NCBI RefSeq assembly: GCF_041260155.1
Contig: NC_091929.1
Location: forward strand, 41,657,744-41,721,743
Reading direction: 5' to 3'
Length of the DNA: 64,000 bases
DNA from: Ptychodera flava
Taxonomy: Eukaryota > Hemichordata > Enteropneusta > Ptychoderidae
The notes under the pieces are model-generated. The model searched no databases, was not told where the DNA came from, and saw only the letters and a program-made list of their open reading frames with translations. The position numbers and the translations under genes were made by a program. Below, piece after piece: positions 10,851-24,124 of the stretch (within the stretch, counting starts at the first letter, position 1; every line of letters begins with the position of its first letter).

Positions 10851-12691
10851 AACCCTTTTTCTCAATCGTTTCTGAGAGTCGAAAAACTGTATTCGTTAGA
10901 GAAAAAAAGCCTAGATGATAATGTGGCTTTCATAACTTAGTCTGAAAAAAGGACAACACTAGAGAAAAACACAAATAACAATCAATTTCAAAAATCATAT
11001 CTCGTTAATTGTCATTTTCTTTATCACATATTACCTATGTCCACTTACATATAAACAATGTTCAATCAGTCTTATGAACTTGGAAACTTTTGATATTTAT
11101 AGTTTTTGCTGTATTGACATGTTAATAATGACAAAGATATATGGGAAGGGTTTTAATGCCGAGATCTTCACCGAACATTTCCCAACCTACAGTATAATGA
11201 TGCACCGCAGATGAAAGTAAATTCATTAATATCTTATAATAAACATCAAAGACACTTGAAAGTACTGGGTCACATATTCCTTATACAAAACATGAGTGTT
11301 TAGCTGTGTGTGCCTTCAATGGTGAATAAAATCATGCCAACCTCAATCTATTTAAGTTATTTTTAAAATGAACTGAAGCTCATTAATCTGGAGTCTCACG
11401 TTACGGTCGGCGGAAAGGCTAGGGCAACAGGCAACACGCATAGCATACAGGAAGTGAGTGCCTCTAGCAGATAAAATATTACATACAAGATTTAGATTAA
11501 ATTACTTTCCTGGACTCACAAACTTTGGTCTGATATTTAAAAGAAAACAATATCAAAACTATGAACAATACAACGAAATCATGCCGTGCATAGTTTATCT
11601 CGTGCAAATTCAAACTTAAATACAAAATCAGAAACACACATGAAAATGACTCTTAGATTTTGCACCACACTAAAATATGTTAGTACATTCGTGAACAACT
11701 TTCTTTAGTGTTGTCAATGGTTACACTAATCAGTTTTCAGTTAATATCATGATTCAAGAACAAAACTGCTGACATCGAGAAGACCTGGTACAAAAAGAAG
11801 CATTTTCCACTACCTTAAATATAATAAACCAGGCACAATGTATGGAGACCAAAGATATTTTCCGATTTTTATAACACGATGGAGTGCTTGAAAATCTAGC
11901 AATTTCTGTAGTTATTGTTGATTAATTGTCAATATTTTTTAGTAGCCGGACTGCAACTTGTAACAGCAGTGAGGGGGCTTAGAATTTTCAGAAAATCACA
12001 TAGCACGGTGGAGAAGCTGAGAAGCAGGTAAAATTTGCTCCCCAACGCCTGTACTTTCCCTGCTCAAAGAAGGCCCTTCTTCCCTGTCAGTCTTCGAGTT
12101 GACTCTACAACATTGCTTCAAATATGGCTTTCTTTCTCTCCTCCTGTCAAATAGAGCTCAGGGGAAGAATGTTCAGCGCGATTTTGTGAGCAATAATTTA
12201 ATGTGATTTTGTGAGCATTTATTACATAGTCTTACTACTCGAGCAACCGAAAAAAGAATGGTTGAATGTGCTTTTGTGTGCAATAATTAGGGACTAGAAA
12301 TTCCCAAAGTGAACCTTGCCTTTCATCGTAAAATTGGACGTATCCTCTAACACACGTGGAAATGCTTTCATGTACTTGCATAAACACATAGGTGCATACT
12401 TAATCCAAAAGTTGTGAAGCAGCAGGCAAAGAACCCATAAATCCTTTAACGTATTTGTGTAAAATATATTCATATATTATATAGTATCGCATGCATGTCT
12501 TCTGAATGATTGTGGCATTTTCACCAATGACAAACCGATTCTTATGTTATGCAACGTTTTGGCATAATATCAACGTGCCTGTCTTTATTTGAACGAGCAA
12601 TTTCTTAATTCAATATTTCGTGCTTTCTACAGTATAGCGTAGCTTGAAACCACAGACCTTTACAGATCAGCATGCTCACTATAGATTTGAG
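10851..12691. other. Intergenic stretch between copies A and B
   Basis: AT-rich DNA without a coding region that I can support. 11510-11760 is a diverged relative of 2500-2720, and 11935-12000 resembles the 3' flanks of other array genes. Confidence 0.45.
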
Positions 12692-14313
12692 CGTGATTTC
12701 ATAGGAGAATATTCTGGCTTCTTCAGTATTCTAAGGCAGATATCATAGTGTTTGCGAATGATCCCTAAAATATGTTTAAGCAAAAAATAGAGATTTTGTA
12801 TCTTGTCATGACTTGCATCACTTCAAGGCCAGTGCTCCATATTTTTATTAGGTGTGTTCAACATTTCCTGACCATAGATTTACCAATAAAACACCTATCG
12901 TGCGACCTAATAATGACCGATATCGGTTAAGTAAAATGAATAGACTTAAATAATATCTACGTGTGGAGCTGCCTTTCTATCATACCGATAAAACACACTA
13001 GACAGAGAGGCAGTATTTTTGTAATCTAACGACCTCAGAGCTATTTAGTTAATGAAAAAAGCAACAGATGAAAATCGCATGGACACACACTTTTGCCAAA
13101 TGTCAGTCTCGAGACACAGACTTTTTTGCCCTAAAGTCACGTGAAACACAATGCCATCTACTATAATTTAATTCAGTGTAGACTTAGCAGGGGGTTGTTA
13201 CTCAGTGTAATGATAATTATTTGATAGTCTTGCCGTTATCTGTGAAAATAATGTCTTGAACGAATGGAAGAAACACGGAACATAACCGTAAAATGCTCAC
13301 CTAAACCTCGCTACAATAATGCATTTTGCTTCCTCAGACCTACAGTTGCTGTTATTGTTTACTGGCGGAACTTCATTTACCGTCTTGTGTGTTCCCTACG
13401 AAACATGTTGTAGTTGCCAAGTTTGAACAGTACATGTCGGACGTTGTTGGAATGTTGTCTTTAAGAGAGTAATTTACTGTGATTTCAGGAATCTTGGATA
13501 TTTCACAATAGTTCAGGATATCTTCGGCCCTACCAGAGGCAACAGTCTCGAACGTGCCGCACATTCCATGCAGTCCGTTTGGAGTCAATAAAGCAATGTT
13601 CTCTCCAGAGCCAAGTTTGAGTAAACCCTGAACCAAATCTCCATCATCGAATAATTGCCTGCATAGAAATGCCATGCCGCAATCCAGCCTTCCATTGACT
13701 TCAAGTAAATTGTATTCCCGATTAGGAAGTGCGAAAAATTCGACATTCATTAGACCCGTTTTTGTCAGTTTTTAGCAGTAATATCTGAAAGCTTTTTGAC
13801 TCGGGCCTCTTCTTCCGGTGTTACACATGAAGGCGAAAACCCTCCTAGGAAGGTGCGTGCGCCCTCTCTGGCTAGTTTTTCATCGAAAGGCTAGTCATGA
13901 ATGCCGAGGTGTTAGAATTTACCGCCCTGTACACATATCAGGAGAGGAAAGTTAAAATCGTAGAGGGAGGGAAGTTGTGAACAGCCTGTACATCATTAGA
14001 ATTTTAATTGTAACTGAATGTGTAAGAGCAGTTTATCTATTCATGAAATACCACTACATTTACAATGTCTAATAACCAGCTGGTTGGCCGTCTTTGGATG
14101 TAACAATCCTTGGGTGTTAGGTTGTATATCAAAGTAATTTGACTTCGTCAAGTGGTGACATCTTAGGAGAAAGAAGGAAGTTCTTGTCCACCAGTAATTT
14201 ACTGTTTACCCAGAAACCTACGAGACCTGGCTTCAATGGTCGAAATCTGCCAAACCCATCTAACCTGTTGTTTGACAAAAATTACTTTCCTTTATCGTTT
14301 TTATCTGAGCCAT
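12692..14313 (-). pseudogene. ATP-grasp array copy B, decayed
   Basis: All three coding parts can be recognised. 14290-14313 reads MAQIKTIK but its donor is GA instead of GT. 13381 to about 13937 covers the C-terminal half of the catalytic exon, including VEFF and LEVNGR. 12692-12764 corresponds to the last exon (RKHYDIC) and has lost the SPWGH ending. The N-terminal half of the large exon, with the ATP lysine, is missing. A tryptophan codon of the GIHDW motif is TAG, and a frameshift lies near 13750. This host-gene copy cannot make a working enzyme. Its large-exon remnant resembles copy A and the other copies equally at a glance. Confidence 0.85.
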
Positions 14314-15416
14314 GCCTCGCTTCTGACGGGTCGTTTGATTTTGTTTTATTTAAACTGTGAAATAGAATATTATTTCGATAATAAAATCTGCTGAAATTAT
14401 CGTTTAGAGTTCTAAACGTTTCCTATAGCTGAACCATCAAACAATTTAAATGGTCGAGGTTTCTACACTTCATTAACATAATCAAATGTACAGAAAGTAT
14501 AGTATACCATTCAAAAATTTGACGGTTAATAACGACCTGTAGGGTTTAGGTTTTTCGTTCTGCGAAAATCCAACAGCATTTATTTGTTCCCTTCTTGTTA
14601 TCTAATGTTTTGAACTTAAACTACATAACCTCTGAATGAGATATATCATTGGTAAAAAAATGATGCAACAGGATGATCGGACACAATACTGAGGTGTATC
14701 AATTCAAATTATCGTAACTTTATTTTGAGGTTATAGAAATCTACATTTGTGTAACACATCAAACAACCAGTAACACAGGGACATACGTTGTTTCAATCGG
14801 GTTTGAACTCAGAACGTACGGCACCCAGTCACCTGGCAGAGAAGCCACAGATAAAATGGTTCATATGAGACCACAACATTGCACATGATTGGAAGTTATT
14901 TAGGGTAATGTGATCTTTTTAATTGTTCAAGTGATATATGCCATATAGGTGAAGGCAGACATATCACAAATTAATAATAAAAACAAGTGAATTGCAAAAA
15001 AGGAAATGTTGATGAGCTTACATTAATTTTGCTGATTAAACCAACATTTACACAATATCCAATTATCCCAAATTAGTTTATCGTGTTATTTGGATTTTTC
15101 ATATATTTTGTAAATGGTTGCCTTGAAAATTGAGGTGTAATTTCTACAAAAGAGGTTGGGATTCTAGATAGGTGAGAATGAAGTGAAGAGTTAAAAGCAG
15201 CATAATGGCCCGATCTATCCGAACAATATTCAAATCAAAGTTGACCAAGAAGCGAACAGTGCAGACATTCAAAATATATCATCAGGCAATTTTCAAAAAC
15301 CTTCACAACTTTATATAGAACTGGGATTACACATTTCAAATAATTTAAACAGCCGTTTTCAGGGACTCGTGTGCTACATCAAAGATGACTCGAAGTTTGA
15401 AGCGCAGTTTGACCTA
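14314..15416. other. Upstream remnant of copy B; mostly featureless
   Basis: No coding region. A minus-strand tRNA-like SINE head lies at about 14787-14845 (see separate entry). The rest is AT-rich. Confidence 0.4.
14787..14845 (-). repeat. tRNA-like SINE head fragment
   Basis: On the minus strand it shows a CCAGGTGACTGGGTGCCGT segment and a B-box-like GAGTTCAAACCC, matching the head seen at 18690-18745 and 57750-57805. Without acceptor-stem pairing it is a SINE fragment rather than a tRNA gene. Confidence 0.55.
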
Positions 15417-15420
15417 TTAA

Positions 15421-15633
15421 CCCTTTGAGTGCTGCAATTTTTCCCACCAAAATTTTAGTGCAACATTTTTACCAATTTTTATGAACTTTTCTGTAATTTT
15501 TTATAATTTTGGACCAAATGGACATCACATTTCTTTGGCTACAGTTTGTTATCAAAATTTTGACAAAAATCTGAAAAAATTGACTGAAGTATATTTTCTA
15601 AAGGTGACAAATATTGACTTTGGCGCTCAAAGG
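15421..15633. mobile_element. MITE with TTAA target-site duplication
   Basis: A 213-bp element with ends CCCTTTGAGTGC and GGCGCTCAAAGG is flanked by TTAA at 15417-15420 and 15634-15637. TTAA duplications are typical of piggyBac and Kolobok families; it is non-coding and non-autonomous. Confidence 0.75.
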
Positions 15634-15635
15634 TT

Positions 15636-15960
15636 AAGAGAGATGGTAAAGATGATGATATTCCCCTACTCACACTTACATAGCACTGTACATAAACAAA
15701 AGGATTGTCATTTCTTGAGCGTTTGCTTCCTCTTTATATAGAGAGGTTGGTTATATGGTATGACGTCTTGTGTACGGCACATTGACTTTGGCACAAACTC
15801 TGAACTAGGAGCGTCTAAATTATTCAGATCTAGAGCTCAATGGAAGAAAAATGTTCCAAAATATCAAGTCTTTTTTTACTTGGCTCTTGGATTCGTGTGT
15901 TTCATAATCTGCGACAATTTGAAAATCAAAACCAAAGTAACAGCTTAAATGATTGATTGC
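15636..15960. repeat. Tail of an upstream block plus shared flank, left of copy C
   Basis: It matches 34005-34275 closely (for example AGAGCT-CAATGGAAGAAAAAT and the AATGATTGATTGCTACGGA stretch). It probably represents the end of pseudogene B's upstream block and the junction to the next unit. Confidence 0.55.
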
Positions 15961-16225
15961 TACGGATTTAACCATTATTTACAACTCTTGTGGGTTGGAA
16001 GCGGTGGCCGACTTGTTTTGTGTGAGTCTTAGCAGCTAGGCGATATGATGTTGCCGTGAGTGTGTGGGGGTTTGAATCCCGTTTATGTTATAGTAAAAAA
16101 TTATATTTATAAGGTTCTGTGGTTAAATAACCGAGATTAGTTGTTACAATTTATCTGACTGCGGCCCTATACGCCTTCATACTCGCTACCATACATATCA
16201 CACAAACTTTATCAAAGCAATTAAT
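15961..16225 (+). mobile_element. tRNA-derived SINE copy
   Basis: A tRNA-like head at about 16026-16080 (GCAGCTAGGCG and B-box-like GGGTTTGAATCCC) is followed by a body also present at 34290-34405 and 18765-18921 (ACTTTATCAAAGCAAT-AATACATCGCT). The 34 kb relative lacks the head. The ends are approximate. Confidence 0.6.
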
Positions 16226-17543
16226 ACATCGCTAAACTTGGTTTACTTAACTAAAATTATTCTTTTATTGATTTATTAATGGTAATGATATATATCCAGT
16301 GTCTAAAATATGGTGCTACAATGCAAAATATTGAATGAACAACGCAAAACGTAAGCATATTGATATAAAAGGCATATTATTTATTTCTACTAATATGAGA
16401 AAACACTCAAATGGATACCTGTAAAACAATAGACTGGGTGTTTCTATTTGTAAAAACGTGCGTCTGGGGAATGGGTGTTTAATGGTAAATACATTTCTAC
16501 TAAGCCGTGAAGAAATATTAAATTTGACTGAAGTTTAACGATGACCCAGTATTCTTAGAATATTGTAAAATCAGGCTATATATTCTGCAACTAGCTATTT
16601 ATTAAAAAACTACTTATTTGGAATATTATCCTGAAACATTTTTCGACAACGGTATATTGATTAAAATAAAATTTATGTCAATTGTTATTGTGTGTTTATT
16701 TGTCAGAATACCTTTGAGGTGTAGAATACAAGTTGAAACACCAGCATGTAGGCTTTGGATATTCTGAAATTAAACTCAACAGTTATGTGAACATTAAACG
16801 CAGTTTCTTCATCATATCTATTTCTCTGCTCAAGGTAAACCCGCTTCTCTTCTTGCGATTGTATATACACTAGTCTTAAAAATCACTTCAAAACTGACTT
16901 TCTTCCTCTCCTTCTGGCAAACAGAATCAAGAAGAAAAATGGTTGCAGTGATATGTTGTGTGCAATATTTACTTGATCTTCTTACACGAAGTTCCAAATC
17001 TGATTCATTCCTTTCATCATAAACTTTATCATGAATCCCATGTACTTTTAAATACTTTCACACGCCTGAATATACGAGCAATCGGCTCTCAAAGTTTATC
17101 AACAGCGATTGTGCAGATTGGGGAGGGAGAGGGGGGTGCTGATTTGGTGTTTGTGTCGACCCTTCCTTCGTCATTACTTAAATTGGTGAAAATATAGTTG
17201 GACAAATAACAGCATTATGCGACAGCGACAGACTCAATACTTAATCACCTGATTTCAAAAAAGCATATTCTTAAAAACCGAAGCACACAATCTAAATGTT
17301 CTTAATATGTGCAACATATATTTATATATTAAATAGTGATGCGCGTGTGCCATGTGACGTATCGTGACATTTTCACCATTGATAAACTGATACGCATGTA
17401 TGCAAAGTAGGAGTTCATTGTGCATATCGTCTTTTTTAAATGAGCAATTTCTCAATTTTATAATCATGTTACTTTTAGTACGGCCTAGGTAGGAAATACA
17501 TACCTTTACTGACAAACTCGATCACATTAGATTCGGGCGAATT
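16226..17543. other. 3' flank of copy C
   Basis: Non-coding; homologous almost throughout to 24130-25390 (copy D) and 34410-35722 (copy E). It contains the conserved minus-strand AATAAA at 16695-16700. Confidence 0.7.
16695..16700 (-). terminator. Candidate poly(A) signal, copy C
   Basis: AATAAA on the minus strand, about 0.85 kb past the stop codon, at the position conserved in copies A, D and E. Confidence 0.5.
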
Positions 17544-20500
17544 TCAATGACCCCATGGAGACAATTCCGGCTTCTTCAGTATTCTGCGACAGATATCGTA
17601 GTGCTTTTGAATAAGCTCTGAAAAAATGAAAGCAAAAATAGAAATCAGTATCTGGCCATAACCTGCATCACTTCAAGATCTTGGCGTCATATTTTTATTT
17701 GGTGTGTTGGACAAATTCCCCATCCTAGCTTTTCCAGTAAAACATATATTTTATCATATCAATGTGTCAGTCCATCCTCACTAGTGCACTCTTCTGATTG
17801 GACGAGAACTCAAGCCTGCCAAGGCAAAGACCCTCATTTAGCGGTACTAAATGGGCCCCTTAACTTGCATAGAATGTAATGTGGAGAATGGGGTTGCTTA
17901 GAAAGCAGGGGAAAATCGGCGTTAAAACCCAATTGAAAATGCAGTGTAAGCGTTTGGAAGTTCGCTTTTTAAAGTGTCCTATTGTAATATTTAGTATATT
18001 GCACAAACACACAAAAGGCTTTCAAAGACAGCAAATGCATATTCAGGTGGTTGAATATCAAAATGACACAATAACTTTATAAAAGGTTGCCCACTACGGA
18101 AAATTTTTAATTTTGCACATTAAAATTCGGTTATTTTGTGCTCATTTCGAGTGTTGTTATTAGTATCTTTGTGAAGACTTAAAATATATTAGACATGAAA
18201 TAATTTCCCATAATTACCTTGTCAGCAGGGACAAGTAAATATCATAGCAAAAAATATTTTCACTTATTACAGCAAAGAAATATAAAATAATGCAAAAAAA
18301 GAAAACGAAAATGCAGTTTCTGCATATTTATATGCTACTCAAGTACTTCTATTCCTATGTGATACATAGCTTAAAATCCAGGGTATGGTTATTCATTTTG
18401 AATACACAGCTTCTGTTTTGATATTAGAGGGATATTCTGTAACATTTTTTGAAAGAAAAAATAAATAATAAACTAAAGATATTGTTCAGACATTTATAAG
18501 TAGGTCTAACTTATGGCAAATTCCTGCATCTTTGTCAAACCCTAGTCACATTACATTGCCAATGTTGTGCTTAAAATGTTAGAAATTGAAAAGAGTAGTT
18601 CTAGAAACATTCCATATTGAGAAGAGTGTCGGGACCACTTTATGTACGACAAACAGTTTTGTTGACAATACGGCTAGTTTTCAATCAGGTTCGAACTCAC
18701 AACATACGGCATCAGTCGCCTAGCGGAGAGGCAGCAGACAGAACCGCTCGGCTAAATCCCAACTCTCAAAGAGAGTGGTTCAATAACCGGATAAGTTGTG
18801 ACAGTTTTCTGACTGCGACTGCTCAACGCGTTGTTTAGTTCGTGAAGCACGTACGCTCACTATCACACATCACACACTCAAACTTTATCGAAGCGAAGCA
18901 ATGAATACATCGCTTCAACTGGTCATGATAAGCTTGACACATGATTGTAAAGAACAATAATTGTCACAGAATATCTGGTGTAGGCTATTTGGACAAGCTC
19001 TATTGAGTATTCAATATTTTTCAGGTGCATTGATGAGAATCTATAGCATAAGCACAAGAAATGAATTATGTTTAAAATTGAAACACTCGGAACATGTTAA
19101 ACAACAGAAAAGCTGTGAGATAAATATGAATCATGTAAAGGCATAAATACAATGAAATGCAATGAGTTCAGTTATGTCATGTCGTGCGCAAAGATTGCAT
19201 CGAAAATAAAAAAAAGCCTTGATACGCCGACATCATAAGATATAATAATAGACACACCAAAATATTTAGGATGTTAAAAAATGGAGCACCGAAGAGTGCG
19301 CCAAAATAGTTCACATAGAGGCTAAAGGTAGCTGTCCATGCATTATTTTTATTTTATATCTACCAGCAATCTTTTTTATGTTTCCTAGCATCCTTTGTCG
19401 GATTTTTCTTTAGGCAACGTTTCGGAATCTTTTCCCCTGAAATCTTCCGGGCGCCCCTCCTAGATATCAAATGGTCCACTCCTATATCTCGTCTCTTCCT
19501 TGGAACTCGAGTTGCTATCAGTGGGATTGAATAATACTTAATTGCAAGGCTGTAGCCATTTTATAGCTTGCAGGCAGCATTTTACCTGACTGTTATACAT
19601 ACCTTCTCGTGTTCTCCCTACCAAATATATACTTGCCAGGTTTGTGCAGTACATGTCGGGCGTTACTGGAATATGGTCTCCGGGAGAGTAATTTACTGTG
19701 ATTTCAGGAATCTTGGATATTTCACAATAGTCCAGGATATCTTCGGCCCTACCAGAAGCAGCAGTATCGACCATACCCAACATTCCATGCAGTCCATTTG
19801 GTGTCCGTTCACCTATGTTCTCCCCAGAACCAAGTTTGAGTAAACCCTGAACCAAATCTTCATCATCGAATAATTGTCGGCATATAATTGCCATGCCGCA
19901 ATCCAACCTTCCATTGACTTCAAGGAACTTGTGTTCTCCATTAGGAAGCACGAAAAATTCGATGTCTAGAAACTTGTCATTGAACCCCTTTTCCATCAGT
20001 TTTTTTACGATAGTGTCTGTAAGCATTCTTACTCGGGTTTCTTCTTCGGGTGTTACTCTGGAAGGGGCAAACCCTCCTAGGAAGGTGCGTGCACCCTCCC
20101 TGGCTGGTTTTTCATCGAAATACCAGTCATGAATCCCGAAATGTTTGATATTACCGTCTTGTACACACATGCACGCCGTTGCAATCATTTTAGGGTCAAT
20201 GTATTCTTGCAGCAAAGCACACTTTGAAACACAGTACGGATAGGTTTCTACATCGATCCATTTTTTGGTAAAATTTTCAGAAACATATTGAGTCTCATGA
20301 CAGTTTTGAAGATTTACTATCGCTTCACGGAGGTCCTCAAATCCTGTAACCTTTTGAACTCCAAATGAACTATGCCCAGTCATTGGTTTTATGCAGCAAA
20401 TGCCCCCTACATGTTGTAGAAACGCATTTGCCTTTTCAAGCATTGTTTCTAAATCAGCATCCAGCTCGAGTACTGTTGACATTGGTGATTGAATATCAGG

Positions 20501-21559
20501 TTCAAAGAGTTTTGCCCCATAGTACTTGTGGTTGGTGAGGAATACCGACTCGACAGAGGGACCTCTGATGTGAGGAAATGTATCTGCCAGAGCAGCATGT
20601 ACAATCGAACCTACATCATAGCCACTCACTACCAGGTCGACGTTTTCCTGATTGACAAGTTGGATACACTCTTCCGTGTACTGATGCAAGTCGAAAGGTT
20701 TAGATGAGTTCCATCTTGCAAAAATAAAAGAGTACTTCTCTTTGAAATCTTCCGGAAGGTCATGTATAACAGATAATGTTTTGTCTTCATGAGCAGTTGG
20801 GCACAGGACCAGTGCTCTCAGTGCAGACTGTGTACATCAAAAGAAAGTAGAAAAACTTTCATTAGTAATGTTCACTCTGGGTTTTAGGAATTAGGGGAAG
20901 CAATAAGCCTCATATTGACATTTATGATCAGTGAAATACTTTTGGAAAGTACAATCTTCCCTTCGTGAAGATAGGGGAATCATAACTGCGGGGAGAAAAC
21001 ATTGAATAAAATTAAGAGTAGGGATTTTTCCATAAACCGAACAGGGCTATTCCTAGTGGGAAGGGGAAAAGGGAAAAGTGATGGGTGGAAGAGGAAATTT
21101 TGCAAATCACAGCGACAGAGCAAATATAACAGCTTACAACTCCTCTCTTTGATAGTTATTTTGTATAAAATACCTAAGAATAGTACAACAGTCATATACC
21201 TATAAGAATCGTAAAAAGTACTTGTTACGGTATCTCGATATAGGTTGCTTGTTTGCTGCTTGATCTAATTACCCTGCCACTGTAACGTTTGACATTAATG
21301 TATTTTAACTTTTTCATGACCAGTGGTGATATATTTGGGGAAAGAAGAAAGCCTTTGTCTAACAGTCAACATACTTTTTGGGGTTAATGTATAACTCCAA
21401 GAGATTGATAAACGCATAAAGTAACAGTAGGCTTCACAACGGGTCAGTGTTTGATTGTTGAGGCAAAATACCCAATGTAAGTGTTTGAAACCTCCGTAAA
21501 CCCGGCTAAAGTTTTGTTTGCGTAATATTCCTTACCTTTATTGCTTTGTTGTGAGACAT
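17544..21559 (-). CDS. ATP-grasp ligase, array copy C (3 coding exons)
   Basis: Coding exons are 21536-21559 (MSHNKAIK), 19603-20827 and 17544-17617 (ELIQKHYDIC...SPWGH, TGA), giving 440 residues with GT-AG junctions in phases 0 and 1. The fold is ATP-grasp: ATP lysine in CCIKPM, the loop TGHSSFGV resembling the GSSxGV loop of D-Ala-D-Ala-type ligases, the LLQEY hinge, then IEFF and LEVNGR for metal binding. No signal peptide is visible, so it is probably cytosolic. The large exon reads open from the splice acceptor, upstream of the first internal methionine. The last intron contains a SINE absent from copy D. Upstream lie a possible non-coding exon and a TATA box. Substrate unknown; its relationship to copies D and E is very close. 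Confidence 0.9.
18669..18921. mobile_element. SINE-type insertion in the last intron of copy C
   Basis: The intron reads GTTTTGTTGACAA, then 253 bases, then GTCATGATAAGC. Copy D (junction 26493/26494) and copy E (about 36839/36840) have the two flanks directly joined. The insert holds an inverted tRNA-like head (GGTTCGAACTC ... CGCCTAGCGGAGAGGC) and the same body as the 16 kb SINE. I see no clear target-site duplication. Confidence 0.75.
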
Positions 21560-21583
21560 ACCTCTACTGTGTCTTGGATACAC
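21536..21583 (-). other. Start-codon exon of copy C with short 5' UTR part
   Basis: It runs from the acceptor (TTCCTAAG) to a GTAAGG donor. The UTR part is 14 bases shorter than in copies A, D and E, which argues that this stretch is untranslated. Confidence 0.65.
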
Positions 21584-22689
21584 CTTAGGAATAAATACTG
21601 TAATAAATTGAAATCGGTTGATATTAATGTTTTCAGTTCAAGAAGTCCCCGCGAAACTGAAAGTGACTAATTGAAAGAACCATGGTTAGGGTGGTATTGT
21701 GGTATTAGAAACTTGACTATTTGTTCTCGTTTCTCCAAGACTGGCGGACAGATATACATTTCATTGTGACAAGGAACAAACATGGAAATCACAGAGAAAC
21801 ATCTGAGAATCAAAACATTACTGATCAACTGCAGAATGCTTACTCAAATATGTATCATACTGAATCCTTGAGGCATGTGCAGTTCTGAATTTCTCACTGG
21901 AAATCTTTTTCAAAATAATCAACCCTCCATTTCAAAAATCCAGAACGTTTCAAAGATAGATGTGTAGACAGAAGAGAGTACAGGTAAGGTAGACAGTCAA
22001 ACAAATGAAGCGTAAAACTAGCAGCCACTATCGTTAAATGCAGAGCGTTAAAAACGCAAACTGATGTTTAAAACTGTGTCTAGTTGAATGTAAGTCATGC
22101 CTCATGGTAACCCAGGTATATTGGTGTGACTGTCCTGATGTGACCCTTTACTGTACAGTTAAGGGTCACATTAGGACACGCATGTGCGCCTGGGTCAACG
22201 GGTCAACAGACACAGTTGAATGTGATTCAACTGAAGTAAACATTAAGTCACTATGTCATTCAACTAGACACAGTTAAATGACATTGTCATTTGCAATCAT
22301 ACGTAATTTTGTTATGAATGTCATTTCAAATGCATTGTTAAAAATCTATGCTTGTTCTATAAATTCAAACATGTAAATTTTTTGCGTTTTTAATATGTGA
22401 GAGAAAATAAGACATAAAACTAAATGTGTGTCCGAGTTAATTAAATCCGAGAGACCATATCGTACGTTATTTTCAGAGATTCAAGACACTGCAATCTTTC
22501 AATAGGCTTGTTTTTCGACCGTAACTGCGTACCACGTCCTTGAAATAGGATAACATTATCTCATTTGATCCAAAGGTTAGCTTCATACCTCATGTGTAAA
22601 CATAGCCGTACGCCATTTTAAAGCTATAGGCATTTTATATTAGGAAGCAACGTTCTTTCCCTATTTTAACCAACGTTCAACAAAAATGA
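21584..22689. other. 5' intron of copy C
   Basis: No coding region. It contains a long hairpin (22110-22195). At 21980-22010 it lacks the extra DNA found at the same point in copies D (about 29570-30415) and E (about 39933-40860). Confidence 0.55.
22110..22195. repeat. Long imperfect hairpin upstream of copy C
   Basis: ACCCAGG...CCTGGGT outer arms and GTCCTGATGTGACCCTT / AAGGGTCACATTAGGAC inner arms meet at a CTGTACAG centre. A related hairpin with different outer arms lies upstream of copy E at 41331-41405; copy D has lost it. Confidence 0.7.
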
Positions 22690-23320
22690 AACTTAGTCTC
22701 TTTCCCTGAACATGTGAAAACAGCTTTGATGTTCACTTTTTGCTCAACCTTGAGGTGTTTTTTCCATTTAGAGCTGACATGTAGTACGTGGCAGTGAGCA
22801 GCGAAATGTGCCCTTCTGCACCGTTCGAAAAACATGAGTGAATCATTGTTGTTTTGATACGTTTCCTGACGTAAGTTGATGAAACAGACATTAAAAAGAA
22901 TGCTCTACTATAAGACCCACCTTATCAAATCGATTCCTTCCTTCTGATCAACAGCGCACGGTCCGAACAGGTCGATGATATGTGCATGTGACACCCGTAT
23001 AGCACATATGTACCAAATGTCACTAACCGATGACATGTTGACCTATATACATGTGGACCGGAAACTGGCCAGGAGTTTTCAGCAATGTATTCGCACGACC
23101 AGAAATTGGAGCCTTTTATACGCATATTCAGTACAGTTCTTAAATGTGTACCTTCTTTGAATTAAAAGAAGTCATAATCTCAGTCTATTCATCCTACCAA
23201 CATGATCCAATAGTCCATTGTATTGACAGTTCACCACTACATTTTCTAATGTATACTCCATGGGCATTGTCCCTTCAAGGTCAAAGATGTTTGACCTTAA
23301 TCTTTAATTTTTACAAAACA
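22690..23320 (-). promoter_or_regulatory. Upstream block of copy C with candidate TATA box and non-coding exon
   Basis: On the minus strand GCGTATAAAAGGCTCC (23110-23125) looks like a TATA box. About 190 bases downstream a GATAAG/GTGGGT junction (22921/22920) would end a non-coding first exon. The donor junction is conserved in the blocks of copies A, D and E, but the TATA match is clear only here. Promoter function is inferred from position and motifs. Confidence 0.45.
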
Positions 23321-23381
23321 CTAAAGTAAGGCTACCAATTTATTGACATTCATACAGTGTGAGTGAGTGTGTATGTATGTG

Positions 23382-24124
<743 letters not shown>

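Noticed and set aside
15481-15741. 86-residue plus-strand frame
   Set aside because: It lies mainly within the TTAA-flanked MITE at 15421-15633 and has no domain.
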